Notes: generated by a model from the letters alone, not told the origin. DNA of 64,000 nucleotides from Ptiloglossa arizonensis (GCF_051014685.1 NW_027478462.1:434001-498000), one strand, 5' to 3'. Shown: positions 38,961 to 52,974, numbered from the stretch's first letter. Made by a program: numbers and translations.

Positions 38961-41590
38961 GTTTCTTACCTCCAAACTGCCATATCTCGCGAACGGATTG
39001 ACCAATCCGCAAAATTTCTGTTGCATCTGAAAGCAGAAACTCGCCCGATTACAACGGTATGCGTACTTTTCCCCTAGGCCGTTCTAGTTACTCGTTTCGA
39101 GCAACAGAACTGCGAAAATTTTGAGTTTCTCAAGCGTTTCTTATCTCCAAACTGCCATATCTCGCGAACGGATTGGTCAATCCGCAAAATTTCTGTTGCA
39201 TCTGAAAGTAGAAACTCGCCCGATTACAACGGTATGCGCACTTTTCCCCTAGGCCGTCCTAGTTATTCGTGTCGAGCATCAGAACTGCGAAAATTTTGAG
39301 TTTCTCAAGCGTTTCTTACCTCCAAACTACCATATCTCGCGAACGGATTGATCAATCCGCAAAATTTCTGTTGCATCTGAAAGTAGATATTCGCTCGATT
39401 ACAACGGTATGCGCACTTTTCCCCTAGGCCGTCCTAGTTATTCGTGTCGAGCATCAGAACTGCGAAAATTTTGAGTTTCTCAAGCGTTTCTTACCTCCAA
39501 ACTGCCATATCTCGCGAACGGATTGACCAATCCGCAAAATTTCTGTTGCATCTGAAAGTAGAAACTCGCCCGATTACAACGGTAGGTGTAGTTTTCCCCT
39601 AGCCCGTTCTAGTTATTCGTTTCGAGCATCGGAACTGCGAAAATTTTGAGTTTCTCAAGCGTTTCTTACATCCAAACTGCCATATCTCGCGAACGGATTG
39701 ACCAATCCGCAAAATTTCTGTTGCATCTGAAAGTAGAAACTCGCCCGATTACAAAGGTATGCGTACTTTTCCCCTATGCTGTTCTAGTTACTCGTTTCGA
39801 GCATCAGAACTGCGAAAATTTTGAGTTTCTCAAGCGTTTCTTACCTCCAAACTGCCATATCTCGCGAACGGATAGACCAATCCGCAAAATTTCTATTGCA
39901 TCTGAAAGTAGAAACTCGCCCGATTACAACGGTATGCGTACTTTTCCCCTAGGCCGTTCTAGTTATTCGTTTCGAGCATCAGAACTGCGAAAATTTTGAG
40001 TTTCTCAAGCGTTTCTTACCTCCAAACTGCCATATCTCGCGAACGGATTGACCAATCCGCAAAATTTATGTTGCATCTGAAAGTAGAAACTCGCCCGATT
40101 ACAACGGTATGTGTAGTTTTCGCCTAGGCCGTTCCAGTTATTCGTTTCGAGCATCAGAACTGCGAAAATTTTGAGTTTCTCAAGCGTTTCTTACCTCCTA
40201 ACTGCCATATCTCGCGAACGAATCGACCAATCCGCAAAATTTCTGTTGCTTCTGAAAGTAGAAACTCGCCCGATTACAACGGTATGCGTACGTCTCCCCT
40301 AGGCCGTTGTAGTCATTCGTTTCGAGCATCAGAACTGCGAAAATTTTGAGTTCCTTAACCGTTTCTTATCTCCAAACTGCCATATCTCGCGAACGGATTG
40401 ATCAATCCGCAAAATTTCTGTTGCATCTGAAAGTAGAAACTCGCCCGATTACAACGGAATGCGCACTATTCCCCTAGGCGGTTCTAGTTATTCGTTTCGA
40501 GCATCAGAACTGCGAAAATTTTGAGTTTCTCAAGCGTTTCTTACCTCCATACTGCCATATCTCGCGAACGGATTGACCAATCCGCAAAATTTCTGTTGCA
40601 TCTGAAAGTAGAAACTCGCCCGATTACAACGGTATGCGTACTTTTCCCCTAGGCCGTTCTAGTTACTCGTTTCGAGCATCAGAACTGCGAAAATTTTGAG
40701 TTTCTCAAGCGTTTCTTATCTCCAAACTGCCATATCTCGCGAACGGATTGGTCTATCCGCAAAATTTCTGTTGCATCTGAAAGTAGAAACTCGCCCGATT
40801 ACAACGGTATGCGCACTTTTCCCCTAGGCCGTCCTAGTTATACGTGTCGAGCATCAGAACTGCGAAAATTTTGAGTTTCTCAAGCGTTTCTTACCTCCAA
40901 ACTACCATATCTCGCGAACGGATTCACCAATCCGCAAAATTTCTGTTGCTTCTGAAAGTAGAAACTCGCCCGATTACAACGGTAGGTGTAGTTTTCCCCT
41001 AGGCCGTTCTAGTTATTCGTTTCGAGCATCAGAACTGCGAAAATTTTGAGTTTCTCAAGCGTTTCTTACCTCCAAACTGCCATATCTCGCGAACGGATAG
41101 ACCAATCCGCAAAATTTCTATTGCATCTGAAAGTAGAAACTCGCCCGATTACAACGGTATGTGTAGTTTTCCCCTAGGCCGTTCCAGTTATTCGTTTCGA
41201 GCATCAGAACTGCGAAAATTTTGAGTTTCTCAAGCGTTTCTTACCTCCAAACTGCCATATCTCGCGAACGAATCGACCAATCCGCAAAATTTCTGTTGCT
41301 TCTGAAAGTAGAAACTCGCCCGATTACAACGGTATGCGTACGTCTCCCCTAGGCCGTTGTAGTCATTCGTTTCGAGCATCAGAACTGCGAAAATTTTGAG
41401 TTCCTTAAGCGTTTCTTATCTCCAAACTGCCATATCTCGCGAACGGATTGATCAATCCGCAAAATTTCTGTTGCATCTGAAAGTAGAAACTCGCCCGATT
41501 ATAACGGAATGCGCACTTTTCCCCTAGGCGGTTCTAGTTAATCGTTTCGAGCATCAGAACTGCGAAAATTTTGAGTTTCTCAAGCGTTTC

Positions 41591-44500
41591 TTACCTCCAT
41601 ACTGCCATATCTCGCGAACGGATTGACCAATCCGCAAAATTTCTGTTGCATCTGAAAGTAGAAACTCGCCCGATTACAAGGGTATGCGTACTTTTCCCCT
41701 AAGCCGTTCTAGTTACTCGTTTCGAGCATCAGAACTGCGAAAATTTTGAGTTTCTCAAGCGTTTCTTACCTCCATACTGCCATATCTCGCGAACGGATTG
41801 ACCAATCCGCAAAATTACTGTTGCATCTGAAAGTAGAAACTCGCCCGATTACAACGGTAGGTGTAGTTTTCCCCTAGGCCGTTCTAGTTACTCGTTTCGA
41901 GCATCAGAACTGCGAAAATTTTGAGTTTCTCAAGCGTTTCTTATCTCCAAACTGCCATATCTCGCGAACGGATTGATCAATCCGCAAAATTTCTGTTGCA
42001 TCTGAAATTAGAAACTCGCCCGATTACAACGGTATGCGCACTTTTCCCCTAGGCCGTCCTAGTTATTCGTGTCGAGCATCAGAACTGCGAAAATTTTGAG
42101 TTTCTCAAGCGTTTCTTACCTCCGAACTACCATATCTCGCGAACGGATTCACCAATCCGCAAAATTTCTGTTGCTTCTGAAAGTAGAAGCTCGCCCGATT
42201 ACAACGGTATGCGTACTTTTCCCCTAGGCCGTTCTAGTTATTCGTTTCGAGCATCAGAACTGCGAAAATTTTGAGTTTCTCAAGCGTTTCTTACCTCCAA
42301 ACTGCCATATCTCGCGGACGGATTGACCAATCCGCAAAATTTCTATTGCATCTGAAAGTAGAAACTCGCCCGATTACAACGGTATGCGTACTTTTCCCCT
42401 AAGCCGTTCTAGTTACTCGTTTCGAGCATCAGAACTGCGAAAATTTTGAGTTTCTCAAGCGTTTCTTACCTCCATACTGCCATATCTCGCGAACGGATTG
42501 ACCAATCCGCAAAATTTCTGTTGCATCTGAAAGTAGAAACTCGCCCGATTACAACGGTACGCGCACTTTTCCCCTAGGCCGTCCTAGTTATTCGTGTCGA
42601 GCATAAGAACTGCGAAAATTTTGAGTTTCACAAGCGTTTCTTACCTCCAAACTACCATATCTCGCGAACGGTTTCACCAATCCGCAAAATTTCTGTTGCT
42701 TCTGAAAGTAGAAACTCGCCCGATTACAACGGTATGCGTACTTCTCCCCTCGGCCGTTGTAGTCATTCGTTTCGAGCATCAGAACTGCGAAAATTTTGAG
42801 TTTCTCAAGCGTTTCTTATCTCCAAACTGCCATATCTCGCGAACGGATTGATCAATCCGCGAAATTTCTGTTGCATCTGAAAGTAGAAACTCGCCCGATT
42901 ACAACGGTATGCGCACTTTTCCCCTAGGCCGTTCTAGTTACTCGTTTCGAGCATTAGAACTGCGAAAATTTTGAGTTTCTCAAGCGTTTCTTATCTCCAA
43001 ACTGCCATATCTCGCGAACGGATTGATCAATCCGCAAAATTTCTGTTGCATCTGAAAGTAGAATCTCGCCCGATTACAACGGTATGCGCACTTTTCCCCT
43101 AGGCCGTTCTAGTTATTCGTGTCGAGAATCAGAACTGCGAAAATTTTGAGTTTCTCAAGCGTTTCTTACCTCCAAACTGCCATATCTCGCGAACGGACAG
43201 ACCAATCCGCAAAATTTCTATTGCATCCGAAAGTAGAAACTCGCCCGATTACAACGGTATGTGTAGTTTTCCCCTAGGCCGTTCCAGTTATTCGTTTCGA
43301 GCATCAGAACTGCGAAAATTTTGAGTTTCTCAAGCGTTTCTTACCTCCAAACTGCCATATCTCGCGAACGGATTGACCAATCCGCAAAATTTCTGTTGCA
43401 TCTGAAAGTAGAAACTCGCCCGATTACAACGGTATGTGTAGTTTACCCCTAGGCCGTTCTAGTTATTCGTTTCGAGCATCAGAACTGCGAAAATTTTGAG
43501 TTTCTCAAGCGTTTCTTACATCCAAACTGCCATATCTAGCGAACGGATTGACAAATCCGCAAAATTTCTGTTGCATCTGAAAGCAGAAACTCGCCCGATT
43601 ACAACGGTATGCGTACTTTTCCCCTAGGCCGTACTAGTTATTCGTTTCGAGCATCAGAACTGCGAAAATTTTGAGTTTCTCAAGCGTTTCTTACATCCAA
43701 ACTGCCATATCTCGCGAACGGATTGACCAATCCGCAAAATTTCTGTTGCAACTGCAAGTAGAAACTCGCCCGATTACAAAGGTATGCGTACTTTTCCCCT
43801 AGACCGTTCTAGTTACTCGTTTCGAGCATTAGAACTGCGAAAATTTTGAGTTTCTCAAGCGTTTCTTATCTCCAAACTGCCATATCTCGCGAACGGATTG
43901 ATCAATCCGCAAAATTTCTGTTGCATCTGAAAGTAGAATCTCGCCCGATTACAACGGTACGCGCACTTTTCCCCTAGGCCGTCCTAGTTATTCGTGTCCA
44001 GCATCAGAACTGCGAAAATTTTGAGTTTCTCAAGCGTTTCTTACCTCCAAACTACCATATCTCGCGAACGGATTCACCAATCCGCAAAATTTCTGTTGCT
44101 TCTGAAAGTAGAAACTCGCCCGATTACAACGGTATGCGTACTTCTCCCCTCGGCCGTTTTAGTCATTCGTTTCGAGCATCAGAACTGCGAAAATTTTGAG
44201 TTTCTCAAGCGTTTCTTATCTCCAAACTGCCATATCTCGCGAACGGATTGATCAATCCGCAAAATTTCTGTTGCATCTGAAAGTAGAAACTCGCCCGATT
44301 ACAACGGTAGGCGCACTTTTCCCCTAGACGGTTCTAGTTATTCGTTTCGAGCATCAGAACTGCGAAAATTTTGAGTTTCTCAAGCGTTTCTTACCTCCAA
44401 ACTGCCATATCTCGCGAACGGATTGACCAATCCGCAAAATTTCTGTTGCATCTGAAAGTAGAAACTCGCCCGATTACAACGGTAGGTTTAGTTTTCCCCT

Positions 44501-46980
44501 AGCCCGTTCTAGTTATTCGTTTCGAGCATCAGAACTGCGAAAATTTTGAGTTTCTCAAGCGTTTCTTACATCCAAACTGCCATATCTCGCGAACGGATTG
44601 ACCAATCCGCAAAATTTCTGTTGCATCTGAAAGTAGAAACTCGCCCGATTACAACGGTATGTGTAGTTTTCCCCTAGGCCGTTCTAGTTATTCGTTTCGA
44701 GCATCAGAACTGCGAAAATTTTGAGTTTCTCAAGCGTTTCTTACATCCAAACTGCCATATCTCGCGAACGGATTGACAAATCCGCAAAATTTCTGTTGCA
44801 TCTGAAAGCAGAAACTCGCCCGATTACAACGGTATGCGTACTTTTCCCCTAGGCCGTTCTAGTTATTCGTTTCGAGCATCAGAACTGCGAAAATTTTGAG
44901 TTTCTCAAGCGCTTCTTACATCCAAACTGCCATATCTCGCGAACGGATTGACCAATCCGCAAAATTTCTGTTGCATCTGAAAGCAGAAACTCGCCCGATT
45001 ACAACGGTATGCGTACTTTTCCCCTATGCCGTACTAGTTACTCGTTTCGAGCATCAGAACTGCAAAAATTTTGAGTTTCTCAAGCGTTTCTTACCTCCAA
45101 ACTACCATATCTCGCGAACGGATTCACCAATCCGCAAAATTTCTGTTGCTTCTGAAAGTAGGAACTCGCCCGATTACAACGGTATGCGTACTTCTCCCCT
45201 AGGCCGTTGTAGTCATTCGTTTCGAGCATCAGAACTGCGAAAATTTTGAGTTTCTCAAGCGTTTCTTACCTCCAAACTGCCATATCTCGCGAACGGATTC
45301 ACCAATCCGCAAAGTTTCTGTTGCATCTGAAAGTAGAAACTCGCCCGATTACAACGGTATGTGTAGTTTTCCCCTAGGCCGTTCCAGTTATTCGTTTCGA
45401 GCATCAGAAATGCAAAAATTTTGAGTTTCTCAAGCGTTTCTTACCTCCAAACTACCATATCTCGCGAACGGATTCACCAATCCGCAAAATTTCTGTTGCT
45501 TCTGAAAGTAGAAACTCGCCCGATTACAACGGTATGCGTACTTCTCCCCTAGGCCGTTGTACTCATTCGTTTCTAGCATCAGAACTGCGAAAACTTTGAG
45601 TTTCTCAAGCGTTTCTTATCTCCAAACTGCCATATCTCGCGAACGGATTGACCAATCCGCAAAATTTCTGTTGCATCTGAAAGCGGAAACTCGCCCGATT
45701 ACAACGGTATGCGTACTTTTCCCCTAGGCCGTTCTAGTTATTTGTTTCGAGCATCAGAACTGCGAAAATTTTGAGTTTCTCAAGCGTTTCTTACATCCAA
45801 ACTGCCATATCTCGCGAACGGATTGACCAATCCGCAAAATTTCTGTTGCATCTGAAAGCAGAAACTCGCCCGATTACAACGGTATGCGTACTTTTCCCCT
45901 AGGCCGTTCTAGTTATTTGTTTCGAGCATCAGAACTGCGAAAATTTTGAGTTTCTCAAGCGTTTCTTACATCCAAACTGCCATATCTCGCGAACGGATTG
46001 ACCAATCCGCAAAATTTCTGTTGCATCTGAAAGCAGAAACTCGCCCGATTACAACGGTATGCGTACTTTTCCCCTATGCCGTTCTAGTTACTCGTTTCGA
46101 GCATCAGAACTGCAAAAATTTTGAGTTTCTCAAGCGTTTCTTACCTCCAAACTACCATATCTCGCGAACGGATTCACCAATCCGCAAAATTTCTGTTGCT
46201 TCTGAAAGTAGAAACTCGCCCGATTACAACGGTATGCGTACTTCTCCCCTAGGCCGTTGTAGTCATTCGTTTCGAGCATCAGAACTGCGAAAATTTTGAG
46301 TTTCTCAAGCGTTTCTTATCTCCAAACTGCCATATCTCGCGAACGGATTCACCAATCCGCAAAATTTCTGTTGCTTCTGAAAGTAGAAACTCGCCCGATT
46401 ACAACGGTATGCGTACTTTTCCCCTAGGCCGTTCTAGTTATTCGTTTCGAGCATCAGAACTGCGAAAATTTTGAGTTTCTCAAGCGTTTCTTACCTCCAA
46501 ACTGCCATATCTCGCGAACGGATTGACCAATCCGCAAAATTTCTGTTGCACCTGAAAGTAGAAACTCGCCCGATTACAACGGTATGTGTAGTTTTCCCCT
46601 AGGCCGTTCCAGTTATTCGTTTCGAGCATCAGAACTGTGAAAATTTTGAGTTTCTCAAGCGTTTCTTACCTCCAAACTGCCATATCTCGCGAACGGATTG
46701 ACCAATCCCCAAAATTTCTGTTGCATCTGAAAGTAGAAACTCGCCCGATTACAACGGTATGTGTAGTTTTCCCCTAGGCCGTTCTAGTTATTCGTTTCGA
46801 GCATCAGAACTGCGAAAATTTTGAGTTTCTCAAGCGTTTCTTACATCCAAACTGCCATATCTCGCGAACGGATTGACCAATCCGCAAAATTTCTGTTGCA
46901 TCTGAAAGTAGAAACTCGCCCGATTACAACGGTATGCGCACTTGTCCCATATGCCGTTCTAGTTACTCGTTTCGAGCATC
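41591..46980 (+). repeat. Mixed transition zone between blocks B and C
   Basis: About 31 monomers mix block B markers (gttactcg, gtcctag with cgtgtcgag, gatcaatcc) with block C markers (agcagaaactcg, gattcacc with ttgcttctg, gcaaaaatttt, cttctcccc with gttgtagtcattcg). An 8-mer (1,400-bp) offset links about 42,540-42,890 with 43,940-44,290 through cttctcccctcggccg. The marker gtaggtttag near 44,483 is repeated at about 54,108 and 63,031. Private single changes are relatively frequent here and long identical blocks are short. Confidence 0.75.
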
Positions 46981-49900
46981 AGAACTGCAAAAATTTTGAG
47001 TTTCTCAAGCGTTTCTTACCTCCAAACTACCATATCTCGCGAACGGATTCACCAATCCGCAAAATTTCTGTTGCTTCTGAAAGTAGAAACTCGCCCGATT
47101 ACAACGGTATGCGTACTTCTCCCCTAGGCCGTTGTAGTCATTCGTTTCGAGCATCAGAACTGCGAAAATTTTGAGTTTCTCAAGCGTTTCTTATCTCCAA
47201 ACTGCCATATCTCGCGAACGGATTGACCAATCCGCAAAATTTCTGTTGCATCTGAAAGCAGAAACTCGCCCGATTACAACGGTATGCGTACTTTTCCCCT
47301 AGGCCGTTCTAGTTACTCGTTTCGAGCATCAGAACTGCGAAAATTTTCAGTTTCTCAAGCGTTTCTTATCTCCAAACTGCCATATCTCGCGAACGGATTG
47401 ACCAATCCGCAAAATTTCTGTTGCATCTGAAAGTAGAAACTCGCCCGATTACAAAGGTGTGCGTACTTTTCCCCTATGCCGTTCTAGTTACTCGTTTCGA
47501 GCATCAGAACTGCGAAAATTTTGAGTTTCTCAAGCGTTTCTTACCTCCAAACTGCCATATCTCGCGAACGGATAGACCAATCCGCAAAATTTCTATTGCA
47601 TCTGAAAGTAGAAACTCGCCCGATTACAACGGTATGTGTAGTTTTCCACTAGGCCGTTCCAGTTATTCGTTTCGAGCATCAGAACTGCGAAAATTTTGAG
47701 TTTCTCAAGCGTTTCTTACCTCCAAACTGCCATATCTCGCGAACGGATTGACCAATCCGCAAAATTTCTATTGCATCTGAAAGTAGAAACTCGCCCGATT
47801 ACAACGGTGTGTGTAGTTTTCCACTAGGCCGTTCCAGTTATTCGTTTCGAGCATCAGAACTGCGAAAATTTTGAGTTTCTCAAGCGTTTCTTACCTCCAA
47901 ACTGCCATATCTCGCGAACGGATTGACCAATCCGCAAAATTTCTGTTGCATCTGAAAGCAGAAACTCGCCCGATTACAACGGTATGCGTACTTTTCCCCT
48001 AGGCCGTTCTAGTTACTCGTTTCGAGCATCAGAACTGCGAAAATTTTCAGTTTCTCAAGCGTTTCTTACCTCCAAACTACCATATCTCGCGAACGGATTC
48101 ACCAATCCGCAAAATTTCTGTTGCTTCTGAAAGTAGAAACTCGCCCGATTACAACGGTATGCGTACTTCTCCCCTAGGCCGTTGTAGTCATTCGTTTCGA
48201 GCATCAGAACTGCGAAAATTTTGAGTTTCTCAAGCGTTTCTTATCTCCAAACTGCCATATCTCGCGAACGGATTCACCAATCCGCAAAATTTCTGTTGCT
48301 TCTGAAAGTAGAAACTCGCCCGATTACAACGGTATGCGTACTTTTCCCCTAGGCCGTTCTAGTTATTCGTTTCGAGCATCAGAACTGCGAAAATTTTGAG
48401 TTTCTCAAGCGTTTCTTACCTCCAAACTGCCATATCTCGCGAACAGATTGACCAATCCGCAAAATTTCTGTTGCATCTGAAAGTAGAAACTCGCCCGATT
48501 ACAACGGTATGTGTAGTTTTCCCCTAGGCCGTTCCAGTTATTCGTTTCGAGCATCAGAACTGTGAAAATTTTGAGTTTCTCAAGCGTTTCTTACCTCCAA
48601 ACTGCCATATCTCGCGAACGGATTGACCAATCCCCAAAATTTCTGTTGCATCTGAAAGTAGAAACTCGCCCGATTACAACGGTATGTGTAGTTTTCCCAT
48701 AGGCCGTTCCAGTTATTCGTTTCGAGCATCAGAACTGTGAAAATTTTGAGTTTCTCAAGCGTTTCTTACATCCAAACTGCCATATCTCGCGAACGGATTG
48801 ACCAATCCGCAAAATTTCTGTTGCATCTGAAAGCAGAAACTCGCCCGATTACAACGGTATGCGTACTTTTCCCCTATGCCGTTCTAGTTACTCGTTTCGA
48901 GCATCAGAACTGCAAAAATTTTGAGTTTCTCAAGCGTTTCTTACCTCCAAACTACCATATCTCGCGAACGGATTCACCAATCCGCAAAATTTCTGTTGCT
49001 TCTGAAAGTAGAAACTCGCCCGATTACAACGGTATGCGTACTTCTCCCCTAGGCCGTTGGAGTCATTCGTTTCGAGCATCAGAACTGCGAAAATTTTGAG
49101 TTTCTCAAGCGTTTCTTATCTCCAAACTGCCATATCTCGCGAACGGATTCACCAATCCGCAAAATTTCTGTTGCTTCTGAAAGTAGAAACTCGCCCGATT
49201 ACAACGGTATGCGTACTTCTCCCCTAGGCCGTTGTAGTCATTCGTTTCGAGCATCAGAACTGCGAAAATTTTGAGTTTCTCAAGCGTTTCTTATCTCCAA
49301 ACTGCCATATCTCGCGAACGGATTGACCAATCCGCAAAATTTCTGTTGCATCTGAAAGCAGAAACTCGCCCGATTACAACGGTATGCGTACTTTTCCCCT
49401 AGGCCGTTCTAGTTACTCGTTTCGAGCATCAGAACTGCGAAAATTTTCAGTTTCTCAAGCGTTTCTTATCTCCAAACTGCCATATCTCGCGAACGGATTG
49501 ACCAATCCGCAAAATTTCTGTTGCATCTGAAAGTAGAAACTCGCCCGATTACAAAGGTATGCGTACTTTTCCCCTAGGCCGTTCTAGTTACTCGTTTCGA
49601 GCATCAGAACTGCAAAAATTTTGAGTTTCTCAAGCGTTTCTTACCTCCAAACTACCATATCTCGCGAACGGATTCACCAATCCGCAAAATTTCTGTTGCT
49701 TCTGAAAGTAGAAACTCGCCCGATTACAACGGTATGCGTACTTCTCCCCTAGGCCGTTGTAGTCATTCGTTTCGAGCATCAGAACTGCGAAAATTTTGAG
49801 TTTCTCAAGCGTTTCTTATCTCCAAACTGCCATATCTCGCGAACGGATTGACCAATCCGCAAAATTTCTGTTGCATCTGAAAGCAGAAACTCGCCCGATT

Positions 49901-51840
49901 ACAACGGTATGCGTACTTTTCCCCTAGGCCGTTCTAGTTACTCGTTTCGAGCATCAGAACTGCGAAAATTTTCAGTTTCTCAAGCGTTTCTTATCTCCAA
50001 ACTGCCATATCTCGCGAACGGATTGACCAATCCGCAAAATTTCTGTTGCATCTGAAAGTAGAAACTCGCCCGATTACAAAGGTATGCGTACTTTTCCCCT
50101 ATGCCGTTCTAGTTACTCGTTTCGAGCATCAGAACTGCGAAAATTTTGAGTTTCTCAAGCGTTTCTTACCTCCAAACTGCCATATCTCGCGAACGGATAG
50201 ACCAATCCGCAAAATTTCTATTGCATCTGAAAGTAGAAACTCGCCCGATTACAACGGTATGTGTAGTTTTCCACTAGGCCGTTCCAGTTATTCGTTTCGA
50301 GCATCAGAACTGCGAAAATTTTGAGTTTCTCAAGCGTTTCTTACCTCCAAACTGCCATATCTCGCGAACGGATTGACCAATCCGCAAAATTTCTATTGCA
50401 TCTGAAAGTAGAAACTCGCCCGATTACAACGGTGTGTGTAGTTTTCCACTAGGCCGTTCCAGTTATTCGTTTCGAGCATCAGAACTGCGAAAATTTTGAG
50501 TTTCTCAAGCGTTTCTTACCTCCAAACTGCCATATCTCGCGAACGGATTGACCAATCCGCAAAATTTCTGTTGCATCTGAAAGCAGAAACTCGCCCGATT
50601 ACAACGGTATGCGTACTTTTCCCCTAGGCCGTTCTAGTTACTCGTTTCGAGCATCAGAACTGCGAAAATTTTCAGTTTCTCAAGCGTTTCTTACCTCCAA
50701 ACTACCATATCTCGCGAACGGATTCACCAATCCGCAAAATTTCTGTTGCTTCTGAAAGTAGAAACTCGCCCGATTACAACGGTATGCGTACTTCTCCCCT
50801 AGGCCGTTGTAGTCATTCGTTTCGAGCATCAGAACTGCGAAAATTTTGAGTTTCTCAAGCGTTTCTTATCTCCAAACTGCCATATCTCGCGAACGGATTC
50901 ACCAATCCGCAAAATTTCTGTTGCTTCTGAAAGTAGAAACTCGCCCGATTACAACGGTATGCGTACTTTTCCCCTAGGCCGTTCTAGTTATTCGTTTCGA
51001 GCATCAGAACTGCGAAAATTTTGAGTTTCTCAAGCGTTTCTTACCTCCAAACTGCCATATCTCGCGAACAGATTGACCAATCCGCAAAATTTCTGTTGCA
51101 TCTGAAAGTAGAAACTCGCCCGATTACAACGGTATGTGTAGTTTTCCCCTAGGCCGTTCCAGTTATTCGTTTCGAGCATCAGAACTGTGAAAATTTTGAG
51201 TTTCTCAAGCGTTTCTTACCTCCAAACTGCCATATCTCGCGAACGGATTGACCAATCCCCAAAATTTCTGTTGCATCTGAAAGTAGAAACTCGCCCGATT
51301 ACAACGGTATGTGTAGTTTTCCCATAGGCCGTTCCAGTTATTCGTTTCGAGCATCAGAACTGTGAAAATTTTGAGTTTCTCAAGCGTTTCTTACATCCAA
51401 ACTGCCATATCTCGCGAACGGATTGACCAATCCGCAAAATTTCTGTTGCATCTGAAAGCAGAAACTCGCCCGATTACAACGGTATGCGTACTTTTCCCCT
51501 ATGCCGTTCTAGTTACTCGTTTCGAGCATCAGAACTGCAAAAATTTTGAGTTTCTCAAGCGTTTCTTACCTCCAAACTACCATATCTCGCGAACGGATTC
51601 ACCAATCCGCAAAATTTCTGTTGCTTCTGAAAGTAGAAACTCGCCCGATTACAACGGTATGCGTACTTCTCCCCTAGGCCGTTGTAGTCATTCGTTTCGA
51701 GCATCAGAACTGCGAAAATTTTGAGTTTCTCAAGCGTTTCTTATCTCCAAACTGCCATATCTCGCGAACGGATTCACCAATCCGCAAAATTTCTGTTGCT
51801 TCTGAAAGTAGAAACTCGCCCGATTACAACGGTATGCGTA
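46980..51840 (+). repeat. 15-mer (2,625-bp) HOR, nearly identical copies
   Basis: About 46,980-49,215 matches about 49,605-51,840 at 2,625 bp. Markers in both are caaaggt followed by gcgtac, gtatgtgtag and gtgtgtgtag with ttccacta, ttttcag, gaacagattg (about 48,443 and 51,068), caatcccc (about 48,631 and 51,256) and ttcccatagg. I noticed only two differences over about 2.2 kb: ggtgtgcg near 47,457 against ggtatgcg, and gttggag near 49,058 against gttgtag. This is among the youngest duplications in the window. Confidence 0.88.
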
Positions 51841-52974
51841 CTTTTCCCCTAGGCCGTTCTAGTTATTCGTTTCGAGCATCAGAACTGCGAAAATTTTGAG
51901 TTTCTCAAGCGTTTCTTACCTCCAAACTGCCATATCTAGCGAACGGATTGACCAATCCGCAAAATTTCTGTTGCATCTGAAAGTAGAAACTCGCCCGATT
52001 ACAACGGTATGTGTAGTTTTCCCCTAGGCCGTTCCAGTTATTCGTTTCGAGCATCAGAACTGTGAAAATTTTGAGTTTCTCAAGCGTTTCTTACCTCCAA
52101 ACTGCCATATCTCGCGAACGGATTGACCAATCCCCAAAATTTCTGTTGCATCTGAAAGTAGAAACTCGCCCGATTACAACGGTATGTGTAGTTTTCCCCT
52201 AGGCCGTTCTAGTTATTCGTTTCGAGCATCAGAACTGCGAAAATTTTGAGTTTCTCAAGCGTTTCTTACATCCAAACTGCCATATCTCGCGAACGGATTG
52301 ACCAATCCGCAAAATTTCTGTTGCATCTGAAAGTAGAAACTCGCCCGATTACAACGGTATGCGCACTTTTCCCATATGCCGTTCTAGTTACTCGTTTCGA
52401 GCATCAGAACTGCAAAAATTTTGAGTTTCTCAAGCGTTTCTTACCTCCAAACTACCATATCTCGCGAACGGATTCACCAATCCGCAAAATTTCTGTTGCC
52501 TCTGAAAGTAGAAACTCGCCCGATTACAACGGTATGCGTACTTCTCCCCTAGGCCGTTGTAGTCATTCGTTTCGAGCATCAGAACTGCGAAAATTTTCAG
52601 TTTCTCAAGCGTTTCTTATCTCCAAACTGCCATATCTCGCGAACGGATTGACCAATCCGCAAAATTTCTGTTGCATCTGAAAGTAGAAACTCGCCCGATT
52701 ACAAAGGTATGCGTACTTTTCCCCTATGCCGTTCTAGTTACTCGTTTCGAGCATCAGAACTGCGAAAATTTTGAGTTTCTCAAGCGTTTCTTACCTCCAA
52801 ACTGCCATATCTCGCGAACGGATAGACCAATCCGCAAAATTTCTATTGCATCTGAAAGTAGAAACTCGCCCGATTACAACGGTGTGTGTAGTTTTCCACT
52901 AGGCCGTTCCAGTTATTCGTTTCGAGCATCAGAACTGCGAAAATTTTGAGTTTCTCAAGCGTTTCTTACATCCA

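Larger units (their letters stand above)
25310..41590 (+). repeat. Satellite block B
   Basis: About 93 monomers share gaaactcg, gcgaaaatttt and markers rare or absent in block A: gttactcg, cgtgtcgagc with gtcctag, attgatcaat and attggtcaat, tagatattcgctcg, gtaggtgtag with agcccg, acgtctcccc with gttgtagtcattcg, and ttccttaaccg. These occur in a recurring order rather than at random, which is the sign of HOR organisation. Later monomers bring in ttgcttctg and gattcacc, which become common in block C. Confidence 0.88.
35350..41591 (+). repeat. 25-mer (4,376-bp) segmental duplication
   Basis: About 35,350-37,215 matches about 39,726-41,591 at an offset of 4,376 bp, which is 25 monomers plus the single inserted base at 38,768-38,772. 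Shared rare markers are gattataacgg with gttaatcg (about 37,127 and 41,503), two acgtctcccc monomers 1,050 bp apart in each copy, and gattcacc with ttgcttctg. Intervening sequence 37,215-39,725 is a different set of monomers. Confidence 0.83.

Noticed and set aside
42588..42779. Minus-strand open frames here and at 58,380-58,562 and 60,652-60,885
   Set aside because: They are antisense readings of ordinary monomers, appear sporadically where a variant removes a stop, and show no protein-like features.
52246..52680. The longest open frame, 144 codons
   Set aside because: It is the same satellite frame extended because a variant (ttttcag for ttttgag) removes one stop. The extension reads monomer sequence only.
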